Shown: in pieces, positions 6,213 through 15,019 of the stretch
How the letters are laid out: each line of letters starts with the position of its first letter
How positions within the stretch are numbered: position 1 is the stretch's first letter
Origin: DATJBF01 sp035515475
Lineage (GTDB): Bacteria > Verrucomicrobiota > Verrucomicrobiia > Palsa-1439
Direction: 5' to 3'
Length of the DNA stretch: 64,000 nt
Assembly (NCBI GenBank): GCA_035515475.1
Contig: DATJBF010000082.1
Location: forward strand, 1 to 64,000
Notes under the pieces: generated by a model
The model's input: the letters and a program-made list of their open reading frames with translations, nothing else
Databases searched by the model: none
What the model was told of the DNA's origin: nothing
Position numbers and translations under genes: made by a program

Positions 6213-9199
6213 ATATGGATTCCGTGAGAGTGGTCTGTGTCGTGTGATGGCGTGATCCCGCGACCCAGCTTGCGACGAAAAGATCCGTCTTGCTGGACTG
6301 CTTCCTTGGACGCAAGTGACCGTTTGATTGCCGTCACAGGCTTCACGGACTCAGTCTGTTTGACCGACTCCGGCTGTTTGAACGTGTCCGTCACCGTTCT
6401 CTCTTGCCCGACGCCGAAGTGCTCGTCGAGCCACCGGCGCACATCTTCCACCGTCCGCGCGATGCGTTGCACTGGCGACAGGCGCGTCGGGCGGAACACC
6501 CGCGCCGCCTGCCGCATTGGGCGCGCTGCCCGGAAATCCTGCCGCACCCCGCCTGAGGGAGCGGTGTTCTCTTGCTGTTGCTGGGTTTTTCGGATGAAAC
6601 CGAGCTTTGCGAGGTCATCGCGCAGAGCTTCGAGTTCGATGGCGGCTTTCCGTTCGTGCGAATCACCGACCCGACGCGCGAGCAACTCAGCATCGTCTGT
6701 GAACACGTGAACGCCTTTGCGTCCACGAGAAATCGAAACGTAAAACTGTTCCCGGTTCACCGCGCCAAACGAGCGTGACGAGGCAACCACGAGCACATCA
6801 TCAACGGTCTTGCTCTGCGACGAGTGCGACGTGACAGCGTAACCATGCGTGAACGCGTTGAACATATCCGGTAATTCCCGCCCATCTGCCAGCGCGATCC
6901 GACCGCGATGAATTTCCCGCACTTCGACACGCTCACCATTCACGAAGCCGGGAGCATTGGCTTGCAACAGCAGCCAGTCGCCAGCCGCCACTTGCAGTTC
7001 CCGCGCGGCACCCACGTCAAACGATGAGGCAACCGTGTGAGGTATGAAATCCACTTCGGTTCCATCGGCACGACATACCCGCAAGCCGCTTTCCATAGTG
7101 CCGATCACTTCGACCGTTTCGCCCCGGTTGAACAATTTGGTTTTGCAGATGAACCGCAGTCGCTGACCGGGTTCGTACTGGTTCGAGTTCTTCTTTTGGG
7201 CTTCCGTCCACGAGAAGGAGTCGAAGACGGACACAGTTTCGTCATTCCCGCCAACGACACCATCGGTTTTCAGGCGCTCACGCACCTTCTCGGTGACGGC
7301 TTCAATCTCGGCCCAAGTGGGCGACACCAACAGCGCTGACCGGCCCTGCTTCGTCGCCGACAGGTAGGCGTCAGACGCCCGCTGGTAGAGTCGTCCGTCA
7401 TCCGTGGGCGCTTCCGTCACCGCGCCCAATTCCACGAGCTTGGCAAATGCCCGGTCGGTTTGTTTGGAAGCAGCCAGTTCAACAACCTGACGGAAGGCAG
7501 CGTGCTTCTGCCGGCGGATTGTGGTCAATTCGCTGAACCGGTAGCCCGAATGCTGTTCGAGGATGCGCAGGGCATCGCCACGAGCCACCGAGGCGTGCTG
7601 GCCGGTATCCCCGGACAGCACGACGCGGGCACCGGTGATTTCCGCCAAGTTGAACAGGTTCACCATGTCGTCGAGGCCAACGGCGCCGGCTTCATCCAGC
7701 ACAATTACGCTACGCCGGGATAACGTGCGCTGGGTATTTCCGGTGAAGAGCAGCCGGGCGAGCGTTATAGCCGGTAGGTTATCTTTACGCAGTGTGTCGG
7801 CGGCAGCAGCGGTCGGTGCGCAAAATACCAGCTCGAATCCCTCGTGTTCGAGCACGCGGGCCAGTTCGCCGAGTACCGTACTCTTGCCGGTGCCGGCCAG
7901 ACCGCGAAAACCGGTGAACCGGTCACTGCTGGAGAGCACATGCGACAGCGCGTTGCGCTGGTCGGGACCGAGTCGGCTAGAGGGTTCATACCGGCTAGTG
8001 ATCGGAGCGACGGCATCGAGGCCGGCGTTGACGGTGCGAATCAAATGCAATTCCTTGGTGAGAATGTCCCGCGTGGAAAACTCTGAGCCGACGTGAACCA
8101 ACTCGGAATGTTCAGTCAATCGTGCTTTGAGCGGTGCCAGTTCAAGCTGGCCTCCGCTTTTTATCAGAGCCGCTTCCAAAATTTTATGTTCCGGCGCAAC
8201 CGACTGGCGCTCGAAAACGTGCTGGACGCCATGCTCGATAGCAGCCTCAACGGTCACGGATTGCGCAAGGTCGCGGGACGGACCATTGGCCGCTTCGACC
8301 AGTTTGCGTAACGCCCGCTTCTCAAAAATGCCAATTTCGCCGAGTTGCTGTTGCCGGACTTGCTCATCCGTCGCGCCCTTAATCTTCTTGGGGCGGGTCT
8401 GGTGAACGACATGGGCAATTTCATTGCGGCTGAGTCTTCTACCGAGACGTTGTTCCGCGCGAGCCACGGCAGCATCCCGTTCCCGCGACCGTTTCGAGAA
8501 CTGGTCAATGAGCGCCGGCGATACACCCTCGATCTCGAAGGCCGACCCGGTCCGCCGGAGCGAGTATCCGAACTCGCGCAGCCGCCGGGCCAGTTCATTG
8601 CGATAGACGGCGGTGCCGTACCGAATGGCGTCGAACATGACGGAGGTTTGCAGCGCCTTCCAGCGGTGCTCGGCGTTGTCCCACGTGCAGTTGAACAGAA
8701 CGAAGTGCGTGTGCAATTGCGGGTCGAGCGCGCGGGAGGACGTGTGCAGAAAGGTCGCACCGACCAAGTTGCCAGTGACGCGATCCCGATCCTCAATGCC
8801 GCCCTTCCGGATGCGCGTGCCGGCATACTGCTCCAGTTCCTGGAGCGCAAACTCGGATGCTTCCCGGTGCGCTTCGAGGATGCGCCGGTCGTCCATCGTG
8901 ACGGCCAGAATGGACACCGACTTGGGCGGAGCGCACTGGAAGTCGAAGAAGATCCGCCGGTCCCGACGATGTTCCGGTGTGAGATGTTCCTCGGTCTCCG
9001 GATGCACGTTGTCACAGAGATTGAGAAACGCATCGCGCGTCACGACTTCTCCTGGCATCAGCCCCAACCGTTCTGCTCCTTGACCAATCCAGTGGCCGGC
9101 TTGGGACTCGTTCTGAGCGTAGTAGTCGTTGTGCGACAGATGCTCGTCGAAATAAGTCGTCGCAGCGGCTCGGTGCTTCTGTGGTTTGGCCGTGAACAT
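6209..9199 (-). CDS. MobF-family relaxase with C-terminal helicase (TraA/TrwC type)
   Basis: MobF relaxases nick the transfer origin and unwind the transferred strand. The 996-residue protein has a TrwC-type N-terminal domain with candidate catalytic tyrosines Y16, Y26 and Y27, the block FDFQCAPPKSVSIL at 85-98 and the metal-binding histidines H152, H163 and H165 (LHTHFVLFN). A superfamily-1 helicase follows, with Walker A GLAGTGKST at 433-441, an LDEAG Walker B near 500 and a late motif around FTHGYAVTSHSSQSKTVDD. Length is in the normal range. No coupling protein or type IV secretion genes are present, so the element looks mobilisable rather than self-transmissible, unless those genes lie to the left. 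It is divergent from the small gene at 9733 across a likely oriT. Confidence 0.92.
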   Translation of the reverse strand: MFTAKPQKHRAAATTYFDEHLSHNDYYAQNESQAGHWIGQGAERLGLMPGEVVTRDAFLNLCDNVHPETEEHLTPEHRRDRRIFFDFQCAPPKSVSILAVTMDDRRILEAHREASEFALQELEQYAGTRIRKGGIEDRDRVTGNLVGATFLHTSSRALDPQLHTHFVLFNCTWDNAEHRWKALQTSVMFDAIRYGTAVYRNELARRLREFGYSLRRTGSAFEIEGVSPALIDQFSKRSRERDAAVARAEQRLGRRLSRNEIAHVVHQTRPKKIKGATDEQVRQQQLGEIGIFEKRALRKLVEAANGPSRDLAQSVTVEAAIEHGVQHVFERQSVAPEHKILEAALIKSGGQLELAPLKARLTEHSELVHVGSEFSTRDILTKELHLIRTVNAGLDAVAPITSRYEPSSRLGPDQRNALSHVLSSSDRFTGFRGLAGTGKSTVLGELARVLEHEGFELVFCAPTAAAADTLRKDNLPAITLARLLFTGNTQRTLSRRSVIVLDEAGAVGLDDMVNLFNLAEITGARVVLSGDTGQHASVARGDALRILEQHSGYRFSELTTIRRQKHAAFRQVVELAASKQTDRAFAKLVELGAVTEAPTDDGRLYQRASDAYLSATKQGRSALLVSPTWAEIEAVTEKVRERLKTDGVVGGNDETVSVFDSFSWTEAQKKNSNQYEPGQRLRFICKTKLFNRGETVEVIGTMESGLRVCRADGTEVDFIPHTVASSFDVGAARELQVAAGDWLLLQANAPGFVNGERVEVREIHRGRIALADGRELPDMFNAFTHGYAVTSHSSQSKTVDDVLVVASSRSFGAVNREQFYVSISRGRKGVHVFTDDAELLARRVGDSHERKAAIELEALRDDLAKLGFIRKTQQQQENTAPSGGVRQDFRAARPMRQAARVFRPTRLSPVQRIARTVEDVRRWLDEHFGVGQERTVTDTFKQPESVKQTESVKPVTAIKRSLASKEAVQQDGSFRRKLGRGITPSHDTDHSHGIHI

Positions 9200-9234
9200 G
9201 GCGACTCAGGGTAGCGATCACTGGCCGCCGCATT

Positions 9235-9456
9235 GTTCCCAAACGGGAACCATCTGGCGTGTTCTCTGTGCTGGTATGCCGGTGATGCAATGGCGTTTCA
9301 TCATTGGTGCGGACTCTGCCACGAACACCGGTTCAGCCTGTGTATGGGACACACAAACGAATGAACTCGGCTGGGCTATAACGCCACCGATGTCAATGGG
9401 TCTCATGCCGAGCACTGTAGCCGGGATCACCGGGCAACTTGTTCGCAAGCGCGAAC
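9235..9456. other. Candidate oriT region with matching hairpins
   Basis: The 533-nt gap between the divergent relaxase gene and the gene at 9733 has no supported coding region. It contains two hairpins of identical architecture, 6-bp stem and 4-nt loop: GTTCCC-AAAC-GGGAAC at 9235-9250 and GTTCGC-AAGC-GCGAAC at 9441-9456. A third inverted repeat, TGTGT..ACACA, lies at 9339-9353. MobF origins commonly sit next to the relaxase gene and carry such hairpins near nic. The exact nick site cannot be read from sequence alone. Confidence 0.45.
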
Positions 9457-9599
9457 GAACTGACCGGACCAATCGTGGTAGTGAAAGCGAAGAAATGGCT
9501 ATGACACCAACCCCTCCTCGCTACGATGAGGAAGCTGCTCGGCCGGTGCCGGCCGGGCCACGCACAGGACAACTCCTTGCCGCGTCGCGGACTGACGAG

Positions 9600-9649
9600 C
9601 GGATGCCGCGCGGATGCTGTTCGGATGTCGCTCGGATGTTTGTGGGATG
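9600..9649 (+). repeat. Five 11-bp-phased iterons (CGGATG)
   Basis: The hexamer CGGATG starts at 9600, 9611, 9622 and 9633, and GGGATG at 9644, an exact 11-bp period. Sites on one helical face suggest cooperative binding by a protein, perhaps the product of the gene at 9733 or a relaxosome accessory factor. They lie 84 nt upstream of that gene. Confidence 0.75.
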
Positions 9650-9732
9650 TCGGCGCGGACACCGCCCGACTGCCGGCAGGATGCCGCGTGACTGAACGAG
9701 GGACAATCACCAATCAAACCAAGGAAACAATC

Positions 9733-10089
9733 ATGACCACACCAATTGACTACACGAAGCTGGCCGCGTCACTCGATTACGCGGTGCTCAATCGAAAGCT
9801 CACACAGTTGGCAGAACGGCGACCAACAAGAAAGCGCAAGACTGTCGCCGACGTGTTGGAGCCATTGCGCGAGCGGTTGCTGGCGTTGCACGCCAAAGGA
9901 TGGACCAGCGGCGATCTGGCCGAAGAGCTGAAGGCTGCCGGCGTGCCGGTCAACCCGGCGCGCCTGCGCGAATGCCTGAGTCGCTGGATCGAGGGCGACG
10001 GGGCCGCCGCACGGAAGCGCGCCCGTCGTCGCCCGACGCGTGCGGCGGCAAACGCCCAACCGACGAGTCCGTTGCGTCACGACGAATGA
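9733..10089 (+). CDS. Putative mobilisation accessory DNA-binding protein
   Basis: The 118-residue basic protein starts at ATG 9733 behind AAGGAA. Its centre, VLEPLRERLLALHAKGWTS then LAEELKAAGVPVNPARLREC, has the helix spacing of a helix-turn-helix or ribbon-type accessory protein, and the C-terminus is a lysine/arginine-rich tail (KRARRRPTR). It is divergent from the relaxase and next to iterons, the usual place for a relaxosome accessory protein or autoregulator. I do not recognise a named family. Confidence 0.6.
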   Translation: MTTPIDYTKLAASLDYAVLNRKLTQLAERRPTRKRKTVADVLEPLRERLLALHAKGWTSGDLAEELKAAGVPVNPARLRECLSRWIEGDGAAARKRARRRPTRAAANAQPTSPLRHDE

Positions 10090-11029
10090 AGCAGTAATGG
10101 CCAGACACCGGTGAGTCTGCCGACGCGCTGAACGCGCCAGCGACCAAACCTTCACCGCTCACTCGCGGATGCAATGCGGGCAGACCCGGCGGGGCGGACG
10201 CTCATCTTGCGTTCCGCCCGCCGCGTCTGTCGCGCTTCCGAGTTGCACCGACCACGCGTCGCTGTCCGTGACTGCGCGCTGCTTGGGCTGGTGGCCCCCG
10301 CGCTGCTCGCCACCGACAGCCGGAGGTAACCGACTGTTGCCGGTCAACCGGCCACCGCATGAACAGGTGAAATGCCGGGATGTGTCCGCGTACTGGTCGC
10401 TGGAAAGACTCGCCACGCCCACGCAGACGACATTTTCCTGTCCATCGCAGCAGACTGTCCGCTAACAGTCCGTGGTCACGGACATTCCCTGTACACGGAT
10501 CGGTCGCAACCAGGCATTGTCCACGCCATTTTATCTCGCTGACCCGGTTATTCCGCCCACTGTCCGCAGAAATTCTCGCGGCGTTTGCTCAATATCTTGT
10601 GTCGCACCTACACGGTCGCGCATCGCCATCGTGCTACCTCTGGTACGAATGATGACATTCGATCAGTCATCCACTGCGCGTGAAGCGGCGGCAGACGATT
10701 GTATGGCTCGCTGCGCGCCGTCAATGTATTGCTCGCGGGGCTGCGCTCCACATTGCACTGCGCGCGCTGCGCCACCGGCCTCGCCCCTAACATTTCACGC
10801 GCGGGCATTTCGCTTCGGAGAACAGAACCGGGCGACATCGAAAATCATGTCCAGCAGAAAATGGAGAAATTTACGCAAGCATAGCCAAAGGCGGAAGCCA
10901 GGGGATGCTTCCAGCAATGTTCGACTTCCGCACCCACCGGAATTTCGCATTTTGCCGTGCTACTTTCGCTCGCGTGATTAGGAAGAAATGCGTAGCTGCT
11001 GCCCGAGGGGCAAATGTTCGCAGAACCTC
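10090..11029. other. Intergenic stretch, no supported gene
   Basis: Open frames occur on both strands but none has a ribosome site, a family pattern or plausible composition. The one clear structure is a perfect inverted repeat GTCCGTG-GT-CACGGAC at 10468-10483, possibly a regulator or replication-protein site. GC content and the TGTCCG/CGGACA words are higher in 10380-10500 than around it. Confidence 0.5.
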
Positions 11030-11314
11030 ATGAACAAACCGGCAACAACGGATGACGAGAAGACCGAGACATCGTTCCCGCGCCTATATCTGAGGCCCGA
11101 TGAAGCGGCGCGCGCGATCGGCGTTTCGCGTCGGACGCTGGCGTCGTGGCAGTCCACTCGTCTCATCGGTTTTCGCCGTGTCGGTCGCACGATCCTCTTT
11201 TCTATTGCAGACATCCAGGCGGCACTTGACCGCTTCCGCATCGCGCCCACCAGCGAGTTGCCAAGGCGTAGACGTCGAATGCAGCGGATCACACCAGAGC
11301 AAATCGCTCAGTAG
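11030..11314 (+). CDS. Excisionase-like MerR/HTH_17 DNA-binding protein
   Basis: The 94-residue protein contains a winged-helix pattern typical of excisionases and phage-type regulators: LYLRPDEAARAIGVSRRTLA followed by WQSTRLIGFRRVGRTILFSIADIQAALDRF. A basic tail (RRRRRMQRI) follows. An upstream ATG at 10988 with AGGAA just before it would add 14 residues and could be the true start. Its position immediately inside a tRNA-fragment junction and four repeated heptamers fits a recombination directionality factor. No integrase gene is in the window. Confidence 0.72.
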   Translation: MNKPATTDDEKTETSFPRLYLRPDEAARAIGVSRRTLASWQSTRLIGFRRVGRTILFSIADIQAALDRFRIAPTSELPRRRRRMQRITPEQIAQ

Positions 11315-11443
11315 TCGCACCGGCAGCCGGCAACGGCAACACCGGCAAGTTGCAGCACATCTACCAGAACCGCCCCACCGTCTCGTGCTGCGCTTCCCAC
11401 TGGTTCGCTAAGGGCCAGAACCACCGTCGAAGAAGTGCCATCA

Positions 11444-11517
11444 TGCGTGACTGAAAATCACGCACGAATCGAACCTGACCGGGAAAAGCTGCTGCCGGCG
11501 TGCGTGAATTTGCGTGA
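11444..11517. promoter_or_regulatory. Cluster of TGCGTGA sites, candidate integrase/Xis arm sites
   Basis: TGCGTGA occurs at 11444-11450, 11501-11507 and 11511-11517, and its inverted form TCACGCA at 11458-11464. The first two facing copies form an inverted repeat with a 7-nt loop. Lying between the excisionase-like gene and the tRNA fragment, they resemble the arm-type sites of tyrosine-recombinase elements. Confidence 0.5.
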
Positions 11518-11648
11518 CTTTCTTCCTCAATTAGACGCATTTGCTTGCATCTCTTTGCATAGTTGGAAATGTTGATTTCGACCAATAGAATCAGGCGTTT
11601 TAGCGTCATCACCAATGAAATCGCGAGAAAGTGAAAAGTGATGAAAAA

Positions 11649-11689
11649 CAGCTTGGAAGGCTGGCGCATTACCACTATGCTACGCCCGC
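11649..11689 (-). pseudogene. 5' half of tRNA-Gly(UCC), probable attachment-site remnant
   Basis: Read on the minus strand, 41 nt reproduce a tRNA-Gly from its first base: acceptor strand GCGGGCG, TA, a D arm with GCAT/ATGC stem and AGTGGTA loop, then the anticodon arm CCAGC-CTTCCAA-GCTG with anticodon TCC. Similarity stops at the last base pair of the anticodon stem; the following TTTTTCATCAC has no variable loop, T arm or CCA end. The first ten bases (GCGGGCGTAG) are repeated 12 nt upstream (11692-11701). This looks like an att junction. Confidence 0.7.
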
Positions 11690-11701
11690 ACCTACGCCCG
11701 C

Positions 11702-12156
11702 CACGCTATAACAGCGGTCTTGCCTCGTCAAGAGTGAGAACCGACGGGGCGGGTTGGGGGTGGTAACCGGACAAATTTTGGTTTTTGGCGACTGCCAATC
11801 GGCGTATAAGCCTTGATTCTACTGGGCTACGTCGCATTTTTCGAAAAACGACAGTTTTTGTAAGTTTTGTCTTGCTTTTCACAGGACGGCCAAATAACCT
11901 TGCGCCCACACTGGGAAGTGCACCAAGACGTGAGCTTCTAGAGCGGCTTGACCGGGTCGTGGCGGGCCGCAAAGAGTGGGAATTGTGCGAGAGGGAATAA
12001 TGTTGTGAGTCACGATATGTGCATGGTCTGGGGCGCGAGAATTGTCTTGCAATCTCTCATAACGCAAGCTATTGTTTCGCCCATAGTTTGGAGAAGCAGA
12101 CGAGGCAGTTTTGTGATCTCACACGTTGTCGTTGGTGTGAGGAGGGTATAGGGAAT
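11702..12156. other. Intergenic region at element/chromosome boundary
   Basis: No supported gene. The composition is more AT-rich than the flanks between about 11770 and 11890. A perfect 12-bp palindrome TTTTTCGAAAAA lies at 11837-11848, flanked by GTCG and CGAC, and could be a regulator site or terminator-like hairpin. The right part presumably carries the promoter of the PEP-CTERM gene. Confidence 0.4.
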
Positions 12157-12831
12157 ATGAAGCGATCTCATAAGACGCGAGGAGTTGTACGGGCGCTAAC
12201 TGTAGCGGCTGTGTTGTCGTTGGCTGTCTTGCCATCTAAAGCGACAACCATAGGTTTGGTTCTGCCTGACCATCCGGATTTCTACGCGATTGATATAGGC
12301 GTCAACTACACTGCGTCCACTACCAAGTTCGAGGCGATCGGGACGACCGATACTTATATCGACCTCAGTAACACACCGAACTGGATTGGCGATCTTCCCG
12401 CAAGCTACAATCTGACAGCGTACATCACCAGTGCCGGAGAGTTGACCAACGGCACGGTCACGATTCAAGGGGACACCGACTACGACGAGATTGCAGAGAC
12501 CCTGCTCACCGGCAACTTGACCACCGGGTTTGAAGGCTCGGCGTTCGGCGCCACGAGTACTGGAGACGCTGTATTTGAGTTTCTTTTTACGGTTACAGGT
12601 GGGAGCTACGCCAACGACTTTGGCGGCATTGGTGCCTCGGGGGGGATCGTTCTCTCCCCGGACGGCGGGAGTACCTTCACGGACACGTGGACGTCCGACT
12701 TCACCAACGGCGGCCATGGTTACGTTGATAATGCTCCCGTTCCCGAACCGTCTTCACTTCTACTTTTAGTGCTTGGTGCTGCTATGTGCGTGGCCACGCA
12801 TCGCAGGCACAAGCACGCCCGCGTGCCCTAG
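12157..12831 (+). CDS. Secreted PEP-CTERM sorted protein
   Basis: The 224-residue protein has an N-terminal signal peptide (hydrophobic core ALTVAAVLSLAVLP), a beta-rich Thr/Gly/Asp body, and a C-terminal PEP-CTERM tail: PVPEPSS, a hydrophobic segment LLLLVLGAAM, then basic HRRHKHARVP. In such proteins an exosortase removes the tail after export; no exosortase gene is in the window. The start ATG 12157 follows GAGGAGGG at 12139-12146. The function of the mature part is not recognisable. It may pair with the secreted HYR protein downstream, whose N-terminal region has a similar repeat-poor beta composition. Confidence 0.85.
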   Translation: MKRSHKTRGVVRALTVAAVLSLAVLPSKATTIGLVLPDHPDFYAIDIGVNYTASTTKFEAIGTTDTYIDLSNTPNWIGDLPASYNLTAYITSAGELTNGTVTIQGDTDYDEIAETLLTGNLTTGFEGSAFGATSTGDAVFEFLFTVTGGSYANDFGGIGASGGIVLSPDGGSTFTDTWTSDFTNGGHGYVDNAPVPEPSSLLLLVLGAAMCVATHRRHKHARVP

Positions 12832-12919
12832 ATGGCATGATCCTGAGGTAAGCGCAGTTGTCGTACGGGTGGCTAGGGACAGGACATAGGCCAAAACAGC
12901 AAAAAGAAAGGGCTTCACC

Positions 12920-14947
12920 ATGAAGTGTCGTGTTGTGTTCATAGCTTTGGGCGTCGCAGCCATAGCGTCAATCGCGACTCGTTCACGTGCTGATCTGATA
13001 GGCGTCAATCCCACCTATCCGCTAATCGCATATCTGAACAACTCTGTTACCGCCGTGTCGTACGATCCGGGCACTAAGATTTTCGCCATCGATGCCCCAC
13101 CGACCTCGATGCGCTTCACCAGCACCGAGGCGGCCCGCCCGATCACCGGCACCAAAGACGTTTCAATTCGCATCCTTGTCGACAACTCCGGCGCCTTAAT
13201 CGGCGGAGTACCGGCAAACGGTGGAAACGACCTGGTCGTTTCCGGCACGGTCCAACGCGTGGTTGGGACGGTAACCAATACATACTCAGGTGTGCTGTTG
13301 GCTGGTTCGATAATGGCCTTCGGTTATGCGGAGTCGGGGGCTACGGACCAATACGATCTGCGCTTTACCGTGGCTGTTACCGGCGGCGCACTGTCCAACT
13401 ACTTCACCTGCGGCATCATCGGCGTCACCGTCAGCAGCGAAGCCTCCACGTTTACAGGCTCGTTCGCGACCGCTTTTCAAGGTCGAGCCAAGGGCAACGT
13501 CGGCTTGGAAGATATCACTCCGCCCGTTGTCACCTGCCCCGACACCATTGTGCAGGAGTGCAATGCGCATACGGGCGGAGCGCCTGGTGCGTACGTGACG
13601 TATCCACCCCCGGTGGCTACGGACAATTGTACGGATCCGTCTCTGTTGACGTACAGCTACTCGCCGCCGTCCGGCAGTTTCTTCCCGTTGGACCCGGGTA
13701 ACATGTCCGAGGATTACCCGGTAACCCTCACGGTCACGGATCCGTCGGGTAACTCAACCTCGTGCACGTTCACTGTCACGATCAAGGACGATCAGGCACC
13801 AGCGTTTGACAACAATAGCAGTCCGCTGATTGAGCCGTGCGACACCGCGGCCTTGACGTTCCCCAACGATCCTGGTCTGTGTTCCGCAGTCGTTACCTTG
13901 ATCAAGCCAACGGCCACGGATTGCTGCAGTGAATCGGTGTCCGTCAGCGTTTCCGCGGTGGATGCAAACAATCACGTCATCGTGTTGACGGATCTGGGCA
14001 ACGGCATGGTCCAAGGCACGTTCCCCGGTGGCACCAACACAGTGACGGTTGTTGCCGATGACGGAAATGGCAACACAGCACAAAGCATCTGCCCGGTGGT
14101 CGTCAATGACGTGGAACCGCCCGTGATCGATTGTGAAGATCTGGTCGTGGTCGCCACGAACTGCGTGACCATCTGCAATCAGCATAACCCATGTGATCCA
14201 TTCGACCGCGGTTGCGGTCGTAGGGGTGGGTGCTTCCTCCGACGCGCGTGTAACAAGTTCGGCGGCTGGTGGTGGGATAAGTGTCAGGATAAGTGCGAAA
14301 TCGTCCAAGACGCTGTGGTCCCAGTTCCGGACGTCACCGATAACTGCGATGACGAGGTTGACGTAACGACCGATCCGCCTCCGGGCACGCAGCTCGGCGT
14401 CGGCGTCCATACGATCACTGCCACCGCAGTAGACGACGCTGGCAACACGAGCACGTGCACGTTCACGGTGACCGTGCTGGCCGGTGTCCAAGTGGTCTTC
14501 AACTGCTCGTTGCAGGACGACAACAAGCCGGACAATATTGAGACGGATGCCGACGCCCTCAACCGGTTCAGCGTTTGCAGCAAGATTCCGGTTTGCGTGA
14601 ATCTGGTCGACCTGTGCACGAAGAAGGACATCACCGCATCATTGGCGTCGTCGGTCACGGTCATCCTCGATGTGAGCGAGCGGGCCGGTTCGTACAACGA
14701 CTCGGTCTTGGTTCAGAACCTCGACGAGAACCCCAGTGACCCGGGAGATGACGGCACGATCATGGCCTACAAGTGCGGCCAGTTCTGCTATACGCTGAAC
14801 ACCAAGGGCTACGAGAAGGGGACACTCAACAACAACCACTTCTTCCGTGCCGACGTGCGGGTGTATTACAAGTCGAATCCGGACGTGCTGGTCGGTCGCG
14901 AGGACGCCTCGCTGGAGAGCACGGCCACCAGTTGCAGTTGCTACTAG
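12920..14947 (+). CDS. Secreted cysteine-rich HYR-repeat protein
   Basis: The 675-residue exported protein has a signal peptide (VVFIALGVAAIASIA) and an N-terminal beta domain of about 175 residues. Three HYR (hyalin) repeats follow, marked by PPVVTCPDTIVQEC near 205, QAPAFDNNSSPLIEPC near 295 and PPVIDCEDLVVVATNC near 395; each ends in a VTVTDPSGNSTSC-like strand. The third repeat is interrupted by an insertion rich in cysteine, tryptophan and charged residues (NQHNPCDPFDRGCGRRGG, then WWWDKCQDKCE). The C-terminal 140 residues are cysteine-rich and end in SCSCY. HYR domains are adhesion modules of Ig-like fold. No anchor is visible, so it is probably secreted or outer-surface bound. Confidence 0.85.
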   Translation: MKCRVVFIALGVAAIASIATRSRADLIGVNPTYPLIAYLNNSVTAVSYDPGTKIFAIDAPPTSMRFTSTEAARPITGTKDVSIRILVDNSGALIGGVPANGGNDLVVSGTVQRVVGTVTNTYSGVLLAGSIMAFGYAESGATDQYDLRFTVAVTGGALSNYFTCGIIGVTVSSEASTFTGSFATAFQGRAKGNVGLEDITPPVVTCPDTIVQECNAHTGGAPGAYVTYPPPVATDNCTDPSLLTYSYSPPSGSFFPLDPGNMSEDYPVTLTVTDPSGNSTSCTFTVTIKDDQAPAFDNNSSPLIEPCDTAALTFPNDPGLCSAVVTLIKPTATDCCSESVSVSVSAVDANNHVIVLTDLGNGMVQGTFPGGTNTVTVVADDGNGNTAQSICPVVVNDVEPPVIDCEDLVVVATNCVTICNQHNPCDPFDRGCGRRGGCFLRRACNKFGGWWWDKCQDKCEIVQDAVVPVPDVTDNCDDEVDVTTDPPPGTQLGVGVHTITATAVDDAGNTSTCTFTVTVLAGVQVVFNCSLQDDNKPDNIETDADALNRFSVCSKIPVCVNLVDLCTKKDITASLASSVTVILDVSERAGSYNDSVLVQNLDENPSDPGDDGTIMAYKCGQFCYTLNTKGYEKGTLNNNHFFRADVRVYYKSNPDVLVGREDASLESTATSCSCY

Positions 14948-14978
14948 CTAGACATTGCTGTAAATAGTAAACGCGAGC

Positions 14979-15010
14979 GATTCCTCCGCTCCGCAAGGGG
15001 CGGAGGAATC
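14979..15010 (+). terminator. Strong 14-bp hairpin with GCAA loop
   Basis: GATTCCTCCGCTCC, loop GCAA, then the complementary arm; all 14 positions pair, one as T-G. It lies 31 nt after the HYR gene and only 9 nt before the next start codon. No U-run follows, so it is either a weak terminator or a structure controlling the downstream gene. Confidence 0.6.
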
Positions 15011-15019
15011 TGCCGTTTA

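Noticed and set aside
8254..9214. Long frames overlapping the relaxase (289-residue plus, 259-residue minus)
   Set aside because: GC-rich shadow frames; the 996-residue MobF frame carries the family motifs.
10472..10981. 169-residue plus-strand frame in the 10-11 kb gap
   Set aside because: No ribosome site, arginine/serine/cysteine-rich composition typical of random high-GC frames, no motif.
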